From Neisseria lisongii (GTDB lineage Bacteria > Pseudomonadota > Gammaproteobacteria > Burkholderiales > Neisseriaceae): 64,000 bases of DNA. The stretch covers positions 1,364,001 through 1,428,000 of the forward strand of contig NZ_CP116766.1 of the NCBI RefSeq assembly GCF_028463985.1. The letters run 5' to 3'. The notes under the pieces were generated by a model. The model did no database searches, was not told where the DNA came from, and saw nothing but the letters and a program-made list of their open reading frames with translations. The position numbers and the translations under genes are program-made. Numbering within the stretch: the first letter of the stretch is position 1; each line of letters opens with the position of its first letter. Below are positions 34,182 to 43,606 of this stretch, piece after piece.

Positions 34182-34224
34182 CCATGCCGTCTGAAAAACG
34201 CATTTGCATTTTCAGACGGCATGG
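34182..34224. terminator. Paired-DUS terminator after erpA (AT-type)
   Basis: CCATGCCGTCTGAAAA (34182-34197) pairs with 34209-34224. Both arms are the AT dialect ATGCCGTCTGAA. Confidence 0.85.
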
Positions 34225-34390
34225 TTTTGTTGCAGCGTGGATTTACCAAAGTGAAGTCTCCGGAAAACACGATCACGCAGCGAACCGCCTTGCTTCTTTT
34301 TAAAGTCAATCCGCTATATCCCGCAAAATTACACCGCCCTCCCCGATTGATTTATAATATCGGCTTTACCACGCCCGAGCAGCTATCCAA

Positions 34391-35890
34391 ATGAAATGGT
34401 TCTCCCGCATTAAAACCATCGTCCGCACCGTTTATCTCTACGGGCTTGCCGACCTGTTCGCCCACACCCGCCACAGCAGCATTGCGGCAAGGTTGCCCCG
34501 TTCCCGACGTTATGCCGGCCAAGCGTTGCCCGTCCGCCTGCGGCTGGCGCTGGAAAGCCTCGGGCCGATTTTTATCAAATTCGGCCAAGTCCTCTCTACC
34601 CGCCCCGATTTGATTCCGCACGAATACGCTGTCGAACTGGCGAAACTGCAAGATAAAGTGCCGCCGTTTGATGCTGAACTTTCCCGCCGCCAAATCGAGC
34701 AATCCTTGGGCGCAAGCATTGAAACACTGTATGCCGAATTTGAAACCGTGCCGGTGGCCAGCGCTTCCATCGCCCAAGTCCACAAAGCACGGCTGCACAG
34801 CGGCGAAGCAGTGGCCGTGAAAGTTTTGCGTCCCAATCTGCTGCCCGTTATCGAGCAGGATTTGTCGCTGATGCGGCTGGGGGCTTATTTGGTCGAGCGT
34901 TTCTTTGCCGACGGCAAACGCCTGCGCCCCCGCGAAGTGGTAGCCGAATTCGACAGATACCTGCACGATGAGCTGGATTTAATGCGGGAAGCTGCCAACG
35001 CCAGCCAGCTCGGGCGCAATTTCCGCAACAGCGATATGCTGATTGTGCCGAAAGTGTTTTACGATTACTGCTCCGGCGATGTCTTGACCATCGAATGGAT
35101 GGACGGCACGCCGGTCAATCATTTATCTGAATTACGAAATAAAAACATCGACTTGGAAAAACTGGCGGATTACGGCGTAGAAATTTTCTTTACCCAAGTC
35201 TTCAGAGACGGTTTTTTCCACGCCGATATGCACCCCGGCAATATTCTGGTTGCCGACGACAACCGCTACATCGCCCTCGATTTCGGCATTGTCGGCACGC
35301 TCACCGATTACGACAAACGCTATCTCGCCATCAACTTTCTCGCCTTTTTCAACCGGGATTACCACCGTGTCGCCACCGCCCACATCGAATCGGGCTGGGT
35401 GCCTGCCGACACTCGGGCGGAAGAACTCGAAGCCGCCGTGCGAGCCGTGTGCGAACCGATTTTCAACAAACCGATTTCCGAAATTTCTTTCGGTTTGGTG
35501 CTGATGCAGCTGTTTGCCGTCAGCCGCCGCTTCAATGTCGAAATCCAGCCGCAACTGGTTCTCCTGCAAAAAACCCTGCTCAATATCGAAGGTTTGGGCC
35601 GCCAGCTCAACCCCGATTTGGATTTATGGAAAACCGCCAAACCGTTTTTGGTGCGCTGGATGAAAGAGCAAATCGGCCCGAAAGCCTTTTTCAACAACCT
35701 GAAAAACGAAGCCCCCGACTGGGCGCAGATTCTGCCCGGCCTGCCGAGAAAACTCAATGCGCTGGTGGATGAAACCCGCCAGCAGGAAATGCGCGATGCC
35801 TATCTGCATCTGGTCAAAGTCCAGCAACGCCAAAGCCTGTGGCTCGCCATCATTGCCATTGCCCTGCTGCTGATTTTGCTGTTTAAATAA
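34391..35890 (+). CDS. ubiB: Ubiquinone biosynthesis kinase-like protein UbiB
   Basis: A 499-residue member of the ABC1/ADCK/UbiB atypical kinase family needed for ubiquinone synthesis. The KxGQ signature appears in FIKFGQVLSTRPDLIP near 60, an alanine-rich nucleotide loop in VASASIAQVHKA, and catalytic stretches DGFFHADMHPGNIL and ALDFGIVG. One or two C-terminal membrane helices (SLWLAIIAIALLLILLF) anchor it. Monocistronic between two terminators. Confidence 0.95.
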   Translation: MKWFSRIKTIVRTVYLYGLADLFAHTRHSSIAARLPRSRRYAGQALPVRLRLALESLGPIFIKFGQVLSTRPDLIPHEYAVELAKLQDKVPPFDAELSRRQIEQSLGASIETLYAEFETVPVASASIAQVHKARLHSGEAVAVKVLRPNLLPVIEQDLSLMRLGAYLVERFFADGKRLRPREVVAEFDRYLHDELDLMREAANASQLGRNFRNSDMLIVPKVFYDYCSGDVLTIEWMDGTPVNHLSELRNKNIDLEKLADYGVEIFFTQVFRDGFFHADMHPGNILVADDNRYIALDFGIVGTLTDYDKRYLAINFLAFFNRDYHRVATAHIESGWVPADTRAEELEAAVRAVCEPIFNKPISEISFGLVLMQLFAVSRRFNVEIQPQLVLLQKTLLNIEGLGRQLNPDLDLWKTAKPFLVRWMKEQIGPKAFFNNLKNEAPDWAQILPGLPRKLNALVDETRQQEMRDAYLHLVKVQQRQSLWLAIIAIALLLILLFK

Positions 35891-35905
35891 GCCATAGGGC
35901 ATAGA

Positions 35906-35946
35906 AGGCCGTCTGAAAATCCGCTTTGCTCATTTTCAGACGGCCT
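35906..35946. terminator. Paired-DUS terminator after ubiB
   Basis: A 15-bp stem (35906-35920 with 35932-35946), loop 11 nt. Confidence 0.85.
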
Positions 35947-36040
35947 CACCCATCTCCCTCGCCCTCTATCTTCACTTTTCGGGCAATTTCACACTATGCT
36001 ATAATCCGCAATTAAATTTCTTTTATTTTCAGGAAAAAAC

Positions 36041-37132
36041 ATGAGCTTGAAATGCGGCATTGTCGGTTTGCCCAACGTTGGTAAATCCACCCTCTTTAAC
36101 GCCCTGACCCAATCCGGTATCGAAGCGGCCAATTATCCCTTCTGCACCATCGAGCCGAATGTCGGCATCGTCGAAGTACCCGATCCCCGCATGGCGGAAC
36201 TGGCGAAAATCGTCAATCCGCAGAAAATGCAGCCCGCCATCGTTGAATTTGTCGATATCGCAGGCTTGGTGGCCGGTGCCAGCAAAGGCGAAGGTTTGGG
36301 CAACCAGTTTCTCGCCAATATCCGTGAAACCGATGCGATTGTGAACGTTGTGCGCTGTTTCGACAACGACAACATCGTCCACGTTGCCGGTAAAGTCGAT
36401 CCGATTGCCGACATTGAAACCATCGGCACAGAATTGGCGCTTGCCGACCTTGCCAGCGTGGAAAAAGCCATTGTCCGCGAAGAAAAACGCGCCCGCTCCG
36501 GCGACAAAGATGCGCAAAAACTGGTCGAATTGTGCAAAAAACTCCTGCCGCATTTGGACGAAGGCAAACCGGTTCGCTCTCTGGGCTTGGATGCCGAAGA
36601 ACTCGCCATGCTCAAACCACTGTTTCTGCTGACCGCCAAACCCGCCATGTATGTCGGCAACGTTGCCGAAGACGGTTTTGAAAACAACCCCCACCTCGAC
36701 CGCCTCAAAGAACTCGCCGCCAAAGAAAACGCCCCTGTGGTAGCCGTTTGCGCCGCCATGGAAAGCGAAATCGCCGAGTTGGAAGAAGACGAAAAAGCCG
36801 AGTTCCTCGCCGAAATGGGCTTGGAAGAACCGGGCTTGAACCGCTTAATCCGTGCCGGTTACGACCTCTTGGGTCTGCAAACCTATTTCACCGCCGGTGT
36901 CAAAGAAGTGCGTGCGTGGACCATTCACAAAGGCGATACCGCTCCGCAGGCCGCAGGTGTAATTCATACCGACTTCGAACGGGGCTTCATCCGTGCCCAA
37001 GTGATTGCCTACGAAGACTTTGTCGCTTTGGGCGGCGAAGCCAAAGCCAAAGAAGCCGGCAAAATGCGTGTCGAAGGCAAAGACTATGTCGTGCAAGACG
37101 GCGATGTAATGCACTTTTTGTTTAATGTATAA
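36041..37132 (+). CDS. ychF: Redox-regulated ATPase YchF (Obg family)
   Basis: A 363-residue P-loop protein. G1 is GLPNVGKSTLFNALT (9-23), G3 is DIAGLVAGASKGEGLGNQFL, a coiled-coil insertion spans about 130-165, and the C-terminal TGS domain (about 280-363) ends VMHFLFNV. The non-canonical G4 motif of the YchF group gives ATP preference over GTP. It binds ribosomes and affects the oxidative stress response. Followed by tyrS. Confidence 0.96.
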   Translation: MSLKCGIVGLPNVGKSTLFNALTQSGIEAANYPFCTIEPNVGIVEVPDPRMAELAKIVNPQKMQPAIVEFVDIAGLVAGASKGEGLGNQFLANIRETDAIVNVVRCFDNDNIVHVAGKVDPIADIETIGTELALADLASVEKAIVREEKRARSGDKDAQKLVELCKKLLPHLDEGKPVRSLGLDAEELAMLKPLFLLTAKPAMYVGNVAEDGFENNPHLDRLKELAAKENAPVVAVCAAMESEIAELEEDEKAEFLAEMGLEEPGLNRLIRAGYDLLGLQTYFTAGVKEVRAWTIHKGDTAPQAAGVIHTDFERGFIRAQVIAYEDFVALGGEAKAKEAGKMRVEGKDYVVQDGDVMHFLFNV

Positions 37133-37144
37133 CCCCAAACCCGA

Positions 37145-37184
37145 TTTTCAGACGGCCTCACACCACTATGATGCCGTCTGAAAA
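37145..37184. terminator. Inverted uptake sequences between ychF and tyrS
   Basis: TTTTCAGACGGC (37145-37156) pairs with GCCGTCTGAAAA (37173-37184). The left copy is AG-type (read on the minus strand) and the right copy is AT-type. Confidence 0.65.
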
Positions 37185-37211
37185 CAGCCGTTTCTCACTG
37201 GATTCAAACGA

Positions 37212-38507
37212 ATGAATGTTCTGCAAGACCTCCAAGCCCGTGGCTTAATCGCCCAAACCACCGATTTTTCGGCCTTAGAAACTTTATTGAACGAACAGAA
37301 AATCGCTCTCTACTGCGGCTTTGACCCGACTGCCGACAGTCTGCATATCGGCCATCTGTTGCCGGTCTTGGCATTGCGCCGTTTCCAACAGGCGGGGCAT
37401 ACGCCGATTGCCTTGGTGGGCGGTGCAACCGGCATGATCGGCGATCCGAGTTTCAAAGCGGTGGAACGCAGCCTGAATTCTGCCGAAACCGTTGCCGGTT
37501 GGGTGGAAAGCATCCGCAACCAGCTCAAACCGTTTTTGAGTTTCGAGGGCGACAACGCCGCCGTCATGGCGAATAATGCCGACTGGTTCGGCGAAATGAA
37601 CTGTTTGGATTTCCTGCGCGACATCGGCAAACATTTTTCGGTTAATTCCATGCTCGCCCGTGAATCGGTCAAACAGCGTTTGGAACGGGACGACGTGGGC
37701 ATTTCGTTTACCGAGTTCGCCTACGCCCTGCTGCAAGGCTACGACTTTGCCGAACTCAACCGCCGCCATCAGGCGGTGTTGGAAATCGGCGGTTCCGACC
37801 AATGGGGCAACATCACCGCCGGTATCGACCTGACCCGCCGCCTGCACCGCAAAACCGTGTACGGCCTGACCCTGCCGCTGGTAACCAAATCAGACGGTAC
37901 CAAATTCGGCAAAACCGAAGGCGGCGCTGTGTGGCTGAACGCTAAAAAAACCTCGCCGTACCAATTCTACCAATTCTGGCTGAAAGTAGCGGATGCCGAT
38001 GTGTATAAATTCCTGAAATATTTCACATTCCTATCCGTAGAAGAAATCGACACTATCGAAGCCAAAGACCAAGCCAGCGGCACCAAACCCGAAGCACAAC
38101 GCATTCTTGCCGAAGAAATGACCCGCCTGATTCACGGCGAAGCAGCTTTGGAAGCGGCGCAACGCATTTCCGCCAGCCTGTTTGCCGAAGACCAAAGCAA
38201 CCTGACCGAAGCCGACTTCGAACAACTCGCCCTCGACGGCCTGCCTGCTTTTGAAGTTTCAGGCCGTCTGAATGTGGTCGAAGCCTTGGTAAACGCCAAA
38301 CTCGCCGCCTCCAATAAGGAAGCACGGGGCTTTGTGAACAGCAAAGCCGTGGTTTTAAACGGCAAAACCGCCGAGCAGAACAATGCCGACTTTGCCGCCG
38401 AAAAACCCGACGACGCTTATCTGCTGACAGACGAACACAAACGCTTCGGCAAATACACCATCGTCCGCCGCGGCAAACGCAACCACGCCCTGCTGATTTG
38501 GTCGTAA
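37212..38507 (+). CDS. tyrS: Tyrosyl-tRNA synthetase
   Basis: This 431-residue class I synthetase has the HIGH motif as HIGH at 45-48, the KMSKS equivalent in SDGTKFGKTEG near 230, and a C-terminal S4 RNA-binding domain (SNKEARGFVNSKAVVLNGK). It follows the TyrRS type with CGFDPTADSLHIGHLLP. An uptake sequence near 38262 encodes GRLN between the catalytic and S4 parts. Confidence 0.97.
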   Translation: MNVLQDLQARGLIAQTTDFSALETLLNEQKIALYCGFDPTADSLHIGHLLPVLALRRFQQAGHTPIALVGGATGMIGDPSFKAVERSLNSAETVAGWVESIRNQLKPFLSFEGDNAAVMANNADWFGEMNCLDFLRDIGKHFSVNSMLARESVKQRLERDDVGISFTEFAYALLQGYDFAELNRRHQAVLEIGGSDQWGNITAGIDLTRRLHRKTVYGLTLPLVTKSDGTKFGKTEGGAVWLNAKKTSPYQFYQFWLKVADADVYKFLKYFTFLSVEEIDTIEAKDQASGTKPEAQRILAEEMTRLIHGEAALEAAQRISASLFAEDQSNLTEADFEQLALDGLPAFEVSGRLNVVEALVNAKLAASNKEARGFVNSKAVVLNGKTAEQNNADFAAEKPDDAYLLTDEHKRFGKYTIVRRGKRNHALLIWS

Positions 38508-38523
38508 CCCGAAACACCCAAAC

Positions 38524-38556
38524 AAAACGCCTGAAGATTTCAGGCGTTTTTTATCT
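38524..38556 (+). terminator. Rho-independent terminator of tyrS
   Basis: AAAACGCCTGAA (38524-38535) pairs with TTCAGGCGTTTT (38539-38550), loop 3 nt, then a T-run. Confidence 0.88.
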
Positions 38557-38578
38557 TGATAACGATAGAAAATGATGG

Positions 38579-39000
38579 AGGCCGTCTGAAAACACGCATT
38601 TTCAGACGGCCTATAGTAAATCCACTTTCAAAGTATAGTTAAAACACCGAATTTTCTGTACAAATCGGCAAGCTAAGTTGGTCCACCGGCACTTTGTTCC
38701 CCGTCCCGCTGGCGGGAAGGGGCTAGGGGAAGGGTGGTTCGTTGTAGCGTCATATTTTTTCGGTTGATTTACTATATATAGTGAATCCTCTTTCAAAGTA
38801 TTACAACACAAACCACCTTTTCCCAATTTTAGCTTCGCAGAAACCCGTTGCACGCATTTTCAGACAACGTTCATGGAATTTAACGAACACGTGCATGCTT
38901 GGGCAAGCACGCTACACCCTAACCCTCTTCCCGCTAGAGGGAAAAGGTTAGGGGAAGAGTGGTTCACGTAGGTTGTATTTTTGGTTAATTCACTATAGAG
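38579..39000. repeat. Mosaic of dispersed repeats between tyrS and katA
   Basis: A paired-DUS hairpin (38579-38612) is followed by a mosaic of families seen elsewhere in the window. ATAGTTAAAACACC (about 38636) belongs to the IS110-target repeat. CCCGTCCCGCTGGCGGGAAGG (about 38700) is part of a block also near 45430-45480, 51516 and 62410. TAGCTTCGCAGAAACCCG with GTGCATGCTTGGGCAAGCAC (38830-38935) recurs near 42525-42665, 51541-51705 and 62255-62400. No gene is seen. Confidence 0.6.
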
Positions 39001-39012
39001 ACGGCTTCGGAT

Positions 39013-40521
39013 TTACAGCCAGCCATACTGACCTTTTGCCGGATCGCTGTCTCGGGCGGCTTGGGCATCGGCAACGGTCATGCCCAAGGCTTGGGCGACA
39101 CCTTCGCCGTAGGCCGGATCGCAGGCGTAGCAGTTGCGGATATGGCGGTATTTGATGAAATCCAAGGCATCGCCCATGGCGGCGGCGGTGTTAGTGAACA
39201 AGGCCTGTTTTTCCTGTTCGTTCATCAGATTAAACAGCGCACGGGGTTGGCTGAAATAGTCGCTGTCGTCTTCACGGTAGTTCCAACGGGCGGCATCGCC
39301 GTTGATTTTCAAAGGCGGTTCGGCAAATTGCGATTGCTGTTGCCACTGGCTGAAGCTGTTCGGCTCATAATGCGGCAAACTACCGTAGTTGCCGTCGGAT
39401 CGGCCTTGTCCGTCCCGCTGGTTGCTGTGTACGGGACAGCGTGGGCGGTTTACCGGAATTTGGTGGTGGTTTACGCCCAAGCGGTAGCGTTGTGCGTCGG
39501 CATAGTTAAACAGGCGGGCCTGCAGCATACGGTCGGGCGATACGCTGATGCCGGGTACTAAATTGCTCGGTGCAAAGGCGGACTGTTCGACATCGGCGAA
39601 GAAGTTTTCCGGATTGCGGTTGAGTTCGACCACGCCGACTTCAATCAGCGGATAATCGGATTTCGGCCATACTTTGGTCAGGTCAAACGGGTGATACGGC
39701 ACTTTTTCGGCATCGGCTTCCGGCATGATTTGCACATACATCGTCCATTTCGGAAAATCGCCTTTTTCGATGCTTTCGTACAAATCCCGCTGATGGCTTT
39801 CACGGTCTTCGGCGATGATGGCTGCGGCTTCCTCGTTGGTCAGATTTTTAATGCCTTGTTGGGTGCGGAAATGGAATTTCACCCAGAAGCGTTCGTTTTG
39901 CTCGTTGATAAAGCTGTAGGTATGCGAACCGAAACCGTGCATATGGCGGTAGCTAGCGGGAATACCCCGGTCGCTCATCACGATGGTTACTTGGTGCAGA
40001 GCTTCGGGCAACAAGGTCCAAAAATCCCAGTTGTTGGTGGCGGAACGCATATTGGTGCGGGGATCACGTTTTACCGCTTTGTTCAAATCGGGGAATTTAA
40101 GCGGATCACGCAGGAAAAATACCGGCGTGTTGTTGCCGACCATATCCCAGTTGCCCTCTTCGGTATAGAATTTCAGGGCAAAACCACGGATATCCCGCTC
40201 GGCATCGGCTGCGCCCCGCTCACCGGCAACGGTGGTAAAGCGGGCAAACATTTCGGTTTGTTTGCCGACTTGGCTGAAAATTTTGGCACGGGTGTAGCGG
40301 GTAATGTCGTTGGTAACGGTAAACGTACCGAATGCGCCCGAACCTTTGGCGTGCATACGGCGTTCGGGAATCACTTCCCGCACAAAATTGGCAAGTTTTT
40401 CGTTCAGCCACAAATCTTGCGCCAAAATCGGGCCGCGGGGGCCTGCGGTCAGGCTGTTTTGATTATCGACAACGGGGGCACCATTGTTCATGGTTAGATG
40501 GGTTACAGGACATTTGTTCAT
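39013..40521 (-). CDS. katA: Monofunctional heme catalase
   Basis: This 502-residue cytoplasmic enzyme disproportionates hydrogen peroxide. The distal histidine lies in RRMHAKGSGAFGTF near 56, the asparagine in DMVGNNTPVFFLRDP, and the proximal heme-ligand tyrosine in RLFNYADAQRYRLGVNH near 340. Length and motifs fit clade 3 small-subunit catalases. A strong AAAGGAG ribosome site lies 6 bp before the ATG. The AT-rich upstream region (40522-40680) should hold its promoter; I see no convincing OxyR site. Confidence 0.97.
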   Translation of the reverse strand: MNKCPVTHLTMNNGAPVVDNQNSLTAGPRGPILAQDLWLNEKLANFVREVIPERRMHAKGSGAFGTFTVTNDITRYTRAKIFSQVGKQTEMFARFTTVAGERGAADAERDIRGFALKFYTEEGNWDMVGNNTPVFFLRDPLKFPDLNKAVKRDPRTNMRSATNNWDFWTLLPEALHQVTIVMSDRGIPASYRHMHGFGSHTYSFINEQNERFWVKFHFRTQQGIKNLTNEEAAAIIAEDRESHQRDLYESIEKGDFPKWTMYVQIMPEADAEKVPYHPFDLTKVWPKSDYPLIEVGVVELNRNPENFFADVEQSAFAPSNLVPGISVSPDRMLQARLFNYADAQRYRLGVNHHQIPVNRPRCPVHSNQRDGQGRSDGNYGSLPHYEPNSFSQWQQQSQFAEPPLKINGDAARWNYREDDSDYFSQPRALFNLMNEQEKQALFTNTAAAMGDALDFIKYRHIRNCYACDPAYGEGVAQALGMTVADAQAARDSDPAKGQYGWL

Positions 40522-40681
40522 AATTTACTCCTTTAGGTGTTTTATAGTGAATTTACTATAAAAGGTGTTTCAATAAATGTTTTCTATGGAGTAAACTTTA
40601 TCACTTTATTTTTGCTATTAAAACTATGATTTTGATTTATTTTAGTTATGAATTGAGGCAAATTATTGATAATATAAAACA

Positions 40682-40725
40682 AAAGGCCGTCTGAAAACAG
40701 GCTTCCCCATTTTCAGACGGCCTTT
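40682..40725 (-). terminator. Paired-DUS terminator after the second lactate permease gene
   Basis: A 16-bp stem (40682-40697 with 40710-40725), 20 bp beyond the permease stop. Confidence 0.85.
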
Positions 40726-40743
40726 GCCGTATCGCTGCAATAG

Positions 40744-42327
40744 TTACATAAAGAAAATTGCCGCGACAATCACTGCAATCACGCCGTAAATCGTCATTGG
40801 AATAACGGTTTTTTTGATAATTGTTCCTTCGGCGTTATGCACGTTCAATACAGTACACACGGCGATGATGTTGTTGATACACACCATATTGCCCATTGCG
40901 CCGCCGACCGACTGCAGGGCGAGAATCAGGGTGGCCGACAGGCCGGTATCAGTGGCAATCTGCTGCTGAATCGGGCCGAAAGTCAGGTTGGACACGGTAT
41001 TCGATCCGGAGAAGAATGCGCCGATTGCACCCAGATACGGCGAGAAATACACCCAATTATCGCCCGCCATCGCTGCAAATTCCTTGCCGATGATTTTCAC
41101 CATCGAATCATCGCCGCCGACCATCATCAGTTTTACCATAATCAGCGCACCCATCAGCGCCAGCAGCGGTTTGTTGGTCTGATGAACCGTCGCCACATAA
41201 AACGACCATGCGTCTTTAAACTTGGTGCGGTACAGCACAATACAAATCCACACGGTCAGCACAAACGGAATCCATGCCGGCACATACAGCGTTTGGTATT
41301 TTTCCGATACCGCTTCGCCGAAAATCTGACCGAACACAATCGTCAGCGACTGCGTAACCGTAATATCGCTCAAACCCGGCAGCGAAAAGCCAAACCAAGG
41401 CTCGCTGCTGGTCAGTAGCCCTTTCAGACCGAGCTGTTTGATACGGGTTACCACCAGCATACCGATCAGCATACCCAGCGGTGCCAAGGCTTTGGCAACT
41501 TGCAGCAGCGGCACTTTTTCCGCTTCCGGGTCTTTCGCATAGTCTTTACTCAAACCCCAGCCCTTATCGGCGGCAAATACCGACACCATCAGGCCGATTG
41601 CGCCCGCCACCAGAGACGGAAATTCTTCATTCACCATCGCCAGCGCAACATAAGGCAGCGTGCAGGACAACACCGAAATATAGATAAAGCCGATGTTTTT
41701 GCGGATTTCTTCTCTAGAAACAATAAAGCCCAAGCCGATAACCGGAATAATAAAACCGGCGAAAAAGTGCATAATACCGGTTTGGCGGCCGATGTCGAGA
41801 ATATCGGCGGCACTTAAGTTCAGTGGCGCAAAACCGAACCAAGTCGGCGTACCCACCGCACCAAACGACACCGGCACCGAGTTCATCACCAGTGTAAACA
41901 CCGCCACCCGCAGCGGGTTAAAACCCAAACTCATCAAAATCGGGGCGGCAATAGCGGCAGGCGTACCGAAACCGGAAGCGCCTTCAATCATAAACGCAAA
42001 CGCCCAGCCGATAATCATCAGCTGCGCCACCGGATTCGGGCTGATATTCGCCAGCCATTTGCGGATAATGTCGATACAGCCGGTGGTTTCCATCATGCGG
42101 TTGAACATAATCGCACCGAAAATCACCGTAATCGGTGTCAGCGTGGACACCAAACCCGAAGCGGCAGTGGCATTGAGCAGCATAAAATCGTCGCCGAAAT
42201 AAGCGATTTTAATCACATAAATCAACGCCGCTACCAACGGCAGCGCAATATACGACGGCATACTGTTTTTCTTCACCATCAGCCAAATCAGCAGCACAAT
42301 GGGGAAAATACTGAGAAAAAGAGACAT
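40744..42327 (-). CDS. Second L-lactate permease family transporter
   Basis: A 527-residue LctP-family carrier with 12 or more hydrophobic segments. Family hallmarks are FMIEGASGFGTPAAIAAPILMSLG, VPVSFGAVGTPTWFG and AIGAFFSGSNTVSNLTFGPIQ. It is clearly a paralogue, not a copy, of the 25769-27412 protein. The start at 42327 (MSLFLSIFPIVLL) is preferred to 42351. A palindrome nearly identical to the one before lctP lies 97 bp upstream, so the two permeases appear co-regulated. It might carry D-lactate, glycolate or another 2-hydroxy acid. Confidence 0.88.
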   Translation of the reverse strand: MSLFLSIFPIVLLIWLMVKKNSMPSYIALPLVAALIYVIKIAYFGDDFMLLNATAASGLVSTLTPITVIFGAIMFNRMMETTGCIDIIRKWLANISPNPVAQLMIIGWAFAFMIEGASGFGTPAAIAAPILMSLGFNPLRVAVFTLVMNSVPVSFGAVGTPTWFGFAPLNLSAADILDIGRQTGIMHFFAGFIIPVIGLGFIVSREEIRKNIGFIYISVLSCTLPYVALAMVNEEFPSLVAGAIGLMVSVFAADKGWGLSKDYAKDPEAEKVPLLQVAKALAPLGMLIGMLVVTRIKQLGLKGLLTSSEPWFGFSLPGLSDITVTQSLTIVFGQIFGEAVSEKYQTLYVPAWIPFVLTVWICIVLYRTKFKDAWSFYVATVHQTNKPLLALMGALIMVKLMMVGGDDSMVKIIGKEFAAMAGDNWVYFSPYLGAIGAFFSGSNTVSNLTFGPIQQQIATDTGLSATLILALQSVGGAMGNMVCINNIIAVCTVLNVHNAEGTIIKKTVIPMTIYGVIAVIVAAIFFM

Positions 42328-42423
42328 TTTCTGACCCTGTTGCAAAAACAATCAAATTGAGAAACCGCCCGTATCATACCCCTGCTGTTTGCATCATCGA
42401 AAACGCAAGAGAACGACACAGCA

Positions 42424-42440
42424 AATTGGTTTGACCAATT
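42424..42440. promoter_or_regulatory. LldR/PdhR-type operator upstream of the second lactate permease
   Basis: AATTGGTTTGACCAATT differs at one central base from the operator at 27544-27560. The following bases are also partly conserved (ACCAATTTTC...GTTA.TTTACG), so the promoter architecture is shared. Confidence 0.75.
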
Positions 42441-42479
42441 TTCTCAAAAAACGTGTTACTTTACGGAATTTAAAACCCA

Positions 42480-42952
42480 CGGTCAAGCAACTTAACCTTT
42501 ACAGTGCAACAGTTGATGAAACGGATTTTAGCTTTGCAGAAACTCGCTTTGCTCGTTTTGGCGAAACCTGCGGTTTTAGCTGCGCAGAAACTCACTACGC
42601 TCGTTTTCAGACGGCATTGATGTGAAATTGAAAGAACATGTGCGTGCTGAGGCACGCACGCTACACCTTAGAACGAGGAACTGTATGTAAAGCGAGCAAT
42701 TTATTGCCCGCCAATCATATGCCAACTACCGCTGGCTTACCGATTTGTACAGCAAATTTGGTATTTCACTATATATGAATCATCAGAAAGTTTGCTTCAG
42801 GCCGTCTGAAAATGAAGATTTTATTAAAATGGCCAAACAAGTTTATATAGCGGAATAACCCCAAAGCAATACAAGGCGACACGCCACAAACATTATGAAC
42901 AATACGACAAGGCGAAGCCAACGCTGTAGTGCTTTGAGATTATTCCACTATA
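42480..42952. repeat. Mosaic and miniature repeats upstream of the second permease
   Basis: 42525-42668 is the TTTTAGCTTTGCAGAAACTC block with GTGCGTGCTGAGGCACGCAC, also found near 62255-62400. 42669-42845 includes a TATTTCACTATA end and a single uptake sequence. 42846-42952 is a 107-bp miniature repeat with TATAGCGGAATAACCCC and GATTATTCCACTATA ends. No gene is seen. Confidence 0.65.
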
Positions 42953-42967
42953 CCAAGCCCAAACCGC

Positions 42968-43606
42968 CTATTCTATACCCGCCAGTTTGTGCGTCTGGAT
43001 ACTGAGTTGCCAATGCACGGCGGCGTTCGGGCGGCTGTTTAACACGCCGATTTGGCGTATGGTTTCATAAATATTCATCTCGCCGTTTTGCTCGCAGGGC
43101 GAAAGGTAAAAGTGTTTTGCCCTGATTTTGTCTTCCATCAACCGGCAAAATCCGGTTACATCGCCGTCGGCGACAATCCGCACTTCGTCTGCGGCGGCAA
43201 TGCAGTTTTTTTCGTATTTGGCGGCATAACAGGCTTTGGGGCTAACGGCGACAAAATCAATTTGCGGCGGCGCAGGGTTTAAACCGTTGCTTTCCATACA
43301 TAAATAATAGCCTTCGGCTTTGAGTGCATCGAGCAAAACCGCCAAATGCGGCTGAATGGTCGGTTCGCCGCCGGTAATGATGATGTTGCGGGCGGTGTGT
43401 TTTTTCAGACGGCCTAAAATCTCGTTCAGGCTCATCATTTCAAAAGTCAGATAATCGGTGTCGCACCAAGAACATGCCAAATTGCATTTGCCCAAGCGGA
43501 TAAACACCGCCGGCATACCTGTGTTGTAGCCCTCGCCTTGCAGACTTTCAAAAATTTCCACAATCCGAAACAACGGATTTTGCGGCAAAATCTGCGTTAC
43601 ACCCAT
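42968..43606 (-). CDS. queE: 7-carboxy-7-deazaguanine synthase QueE
   Basis: A 212-residue radical-SAM enzyme that rearranges carboxy-tetrahydropterin to CDG in queuosine synthesis. The cluster cysteines are Cys41, Cys45 and Cys48 in GKCNLACSWCDTDY, the SAM-binding GGE motif is in IIITGGEPTIQP, and substrate motif FESLQGEGYNTG precedes. The start at 43606 (MGVTQILPQN) overlaps the DUF1304 gene by a few bases; the longer frame to 43768 is antisense noise on that gene. Last gene of the queC-queD-DUF1304-queE unit. Confidence 0.93.
   Translation of the reverse strand: MGVTQILPQNPLFRIVEIFESLQGEGYNTGMPAVFIRLGKCNLACSWCDTDYLTFEMMSLNEILGRLKKHTARNIIITGGEPTIQPHLAVLLDALKAEGYYLCMESNGLNPAPPQIDFVAVSPKACYAAKYEKNCIAAADEVRIVADGDVTGFCRLMEDKIRAKHFYLSPCEQNGEMNIYETIRQIGVLNSRPNAAVHWQLSIQTHKLAGIE

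Noticed and set aside
40543..40562. OxyR-like site before katA (ATAG...CTAT)
   Set aside because: The spacing is off by one, and the sequence is also a typical end of the dispersed miniature repeats, so the match is not informative.
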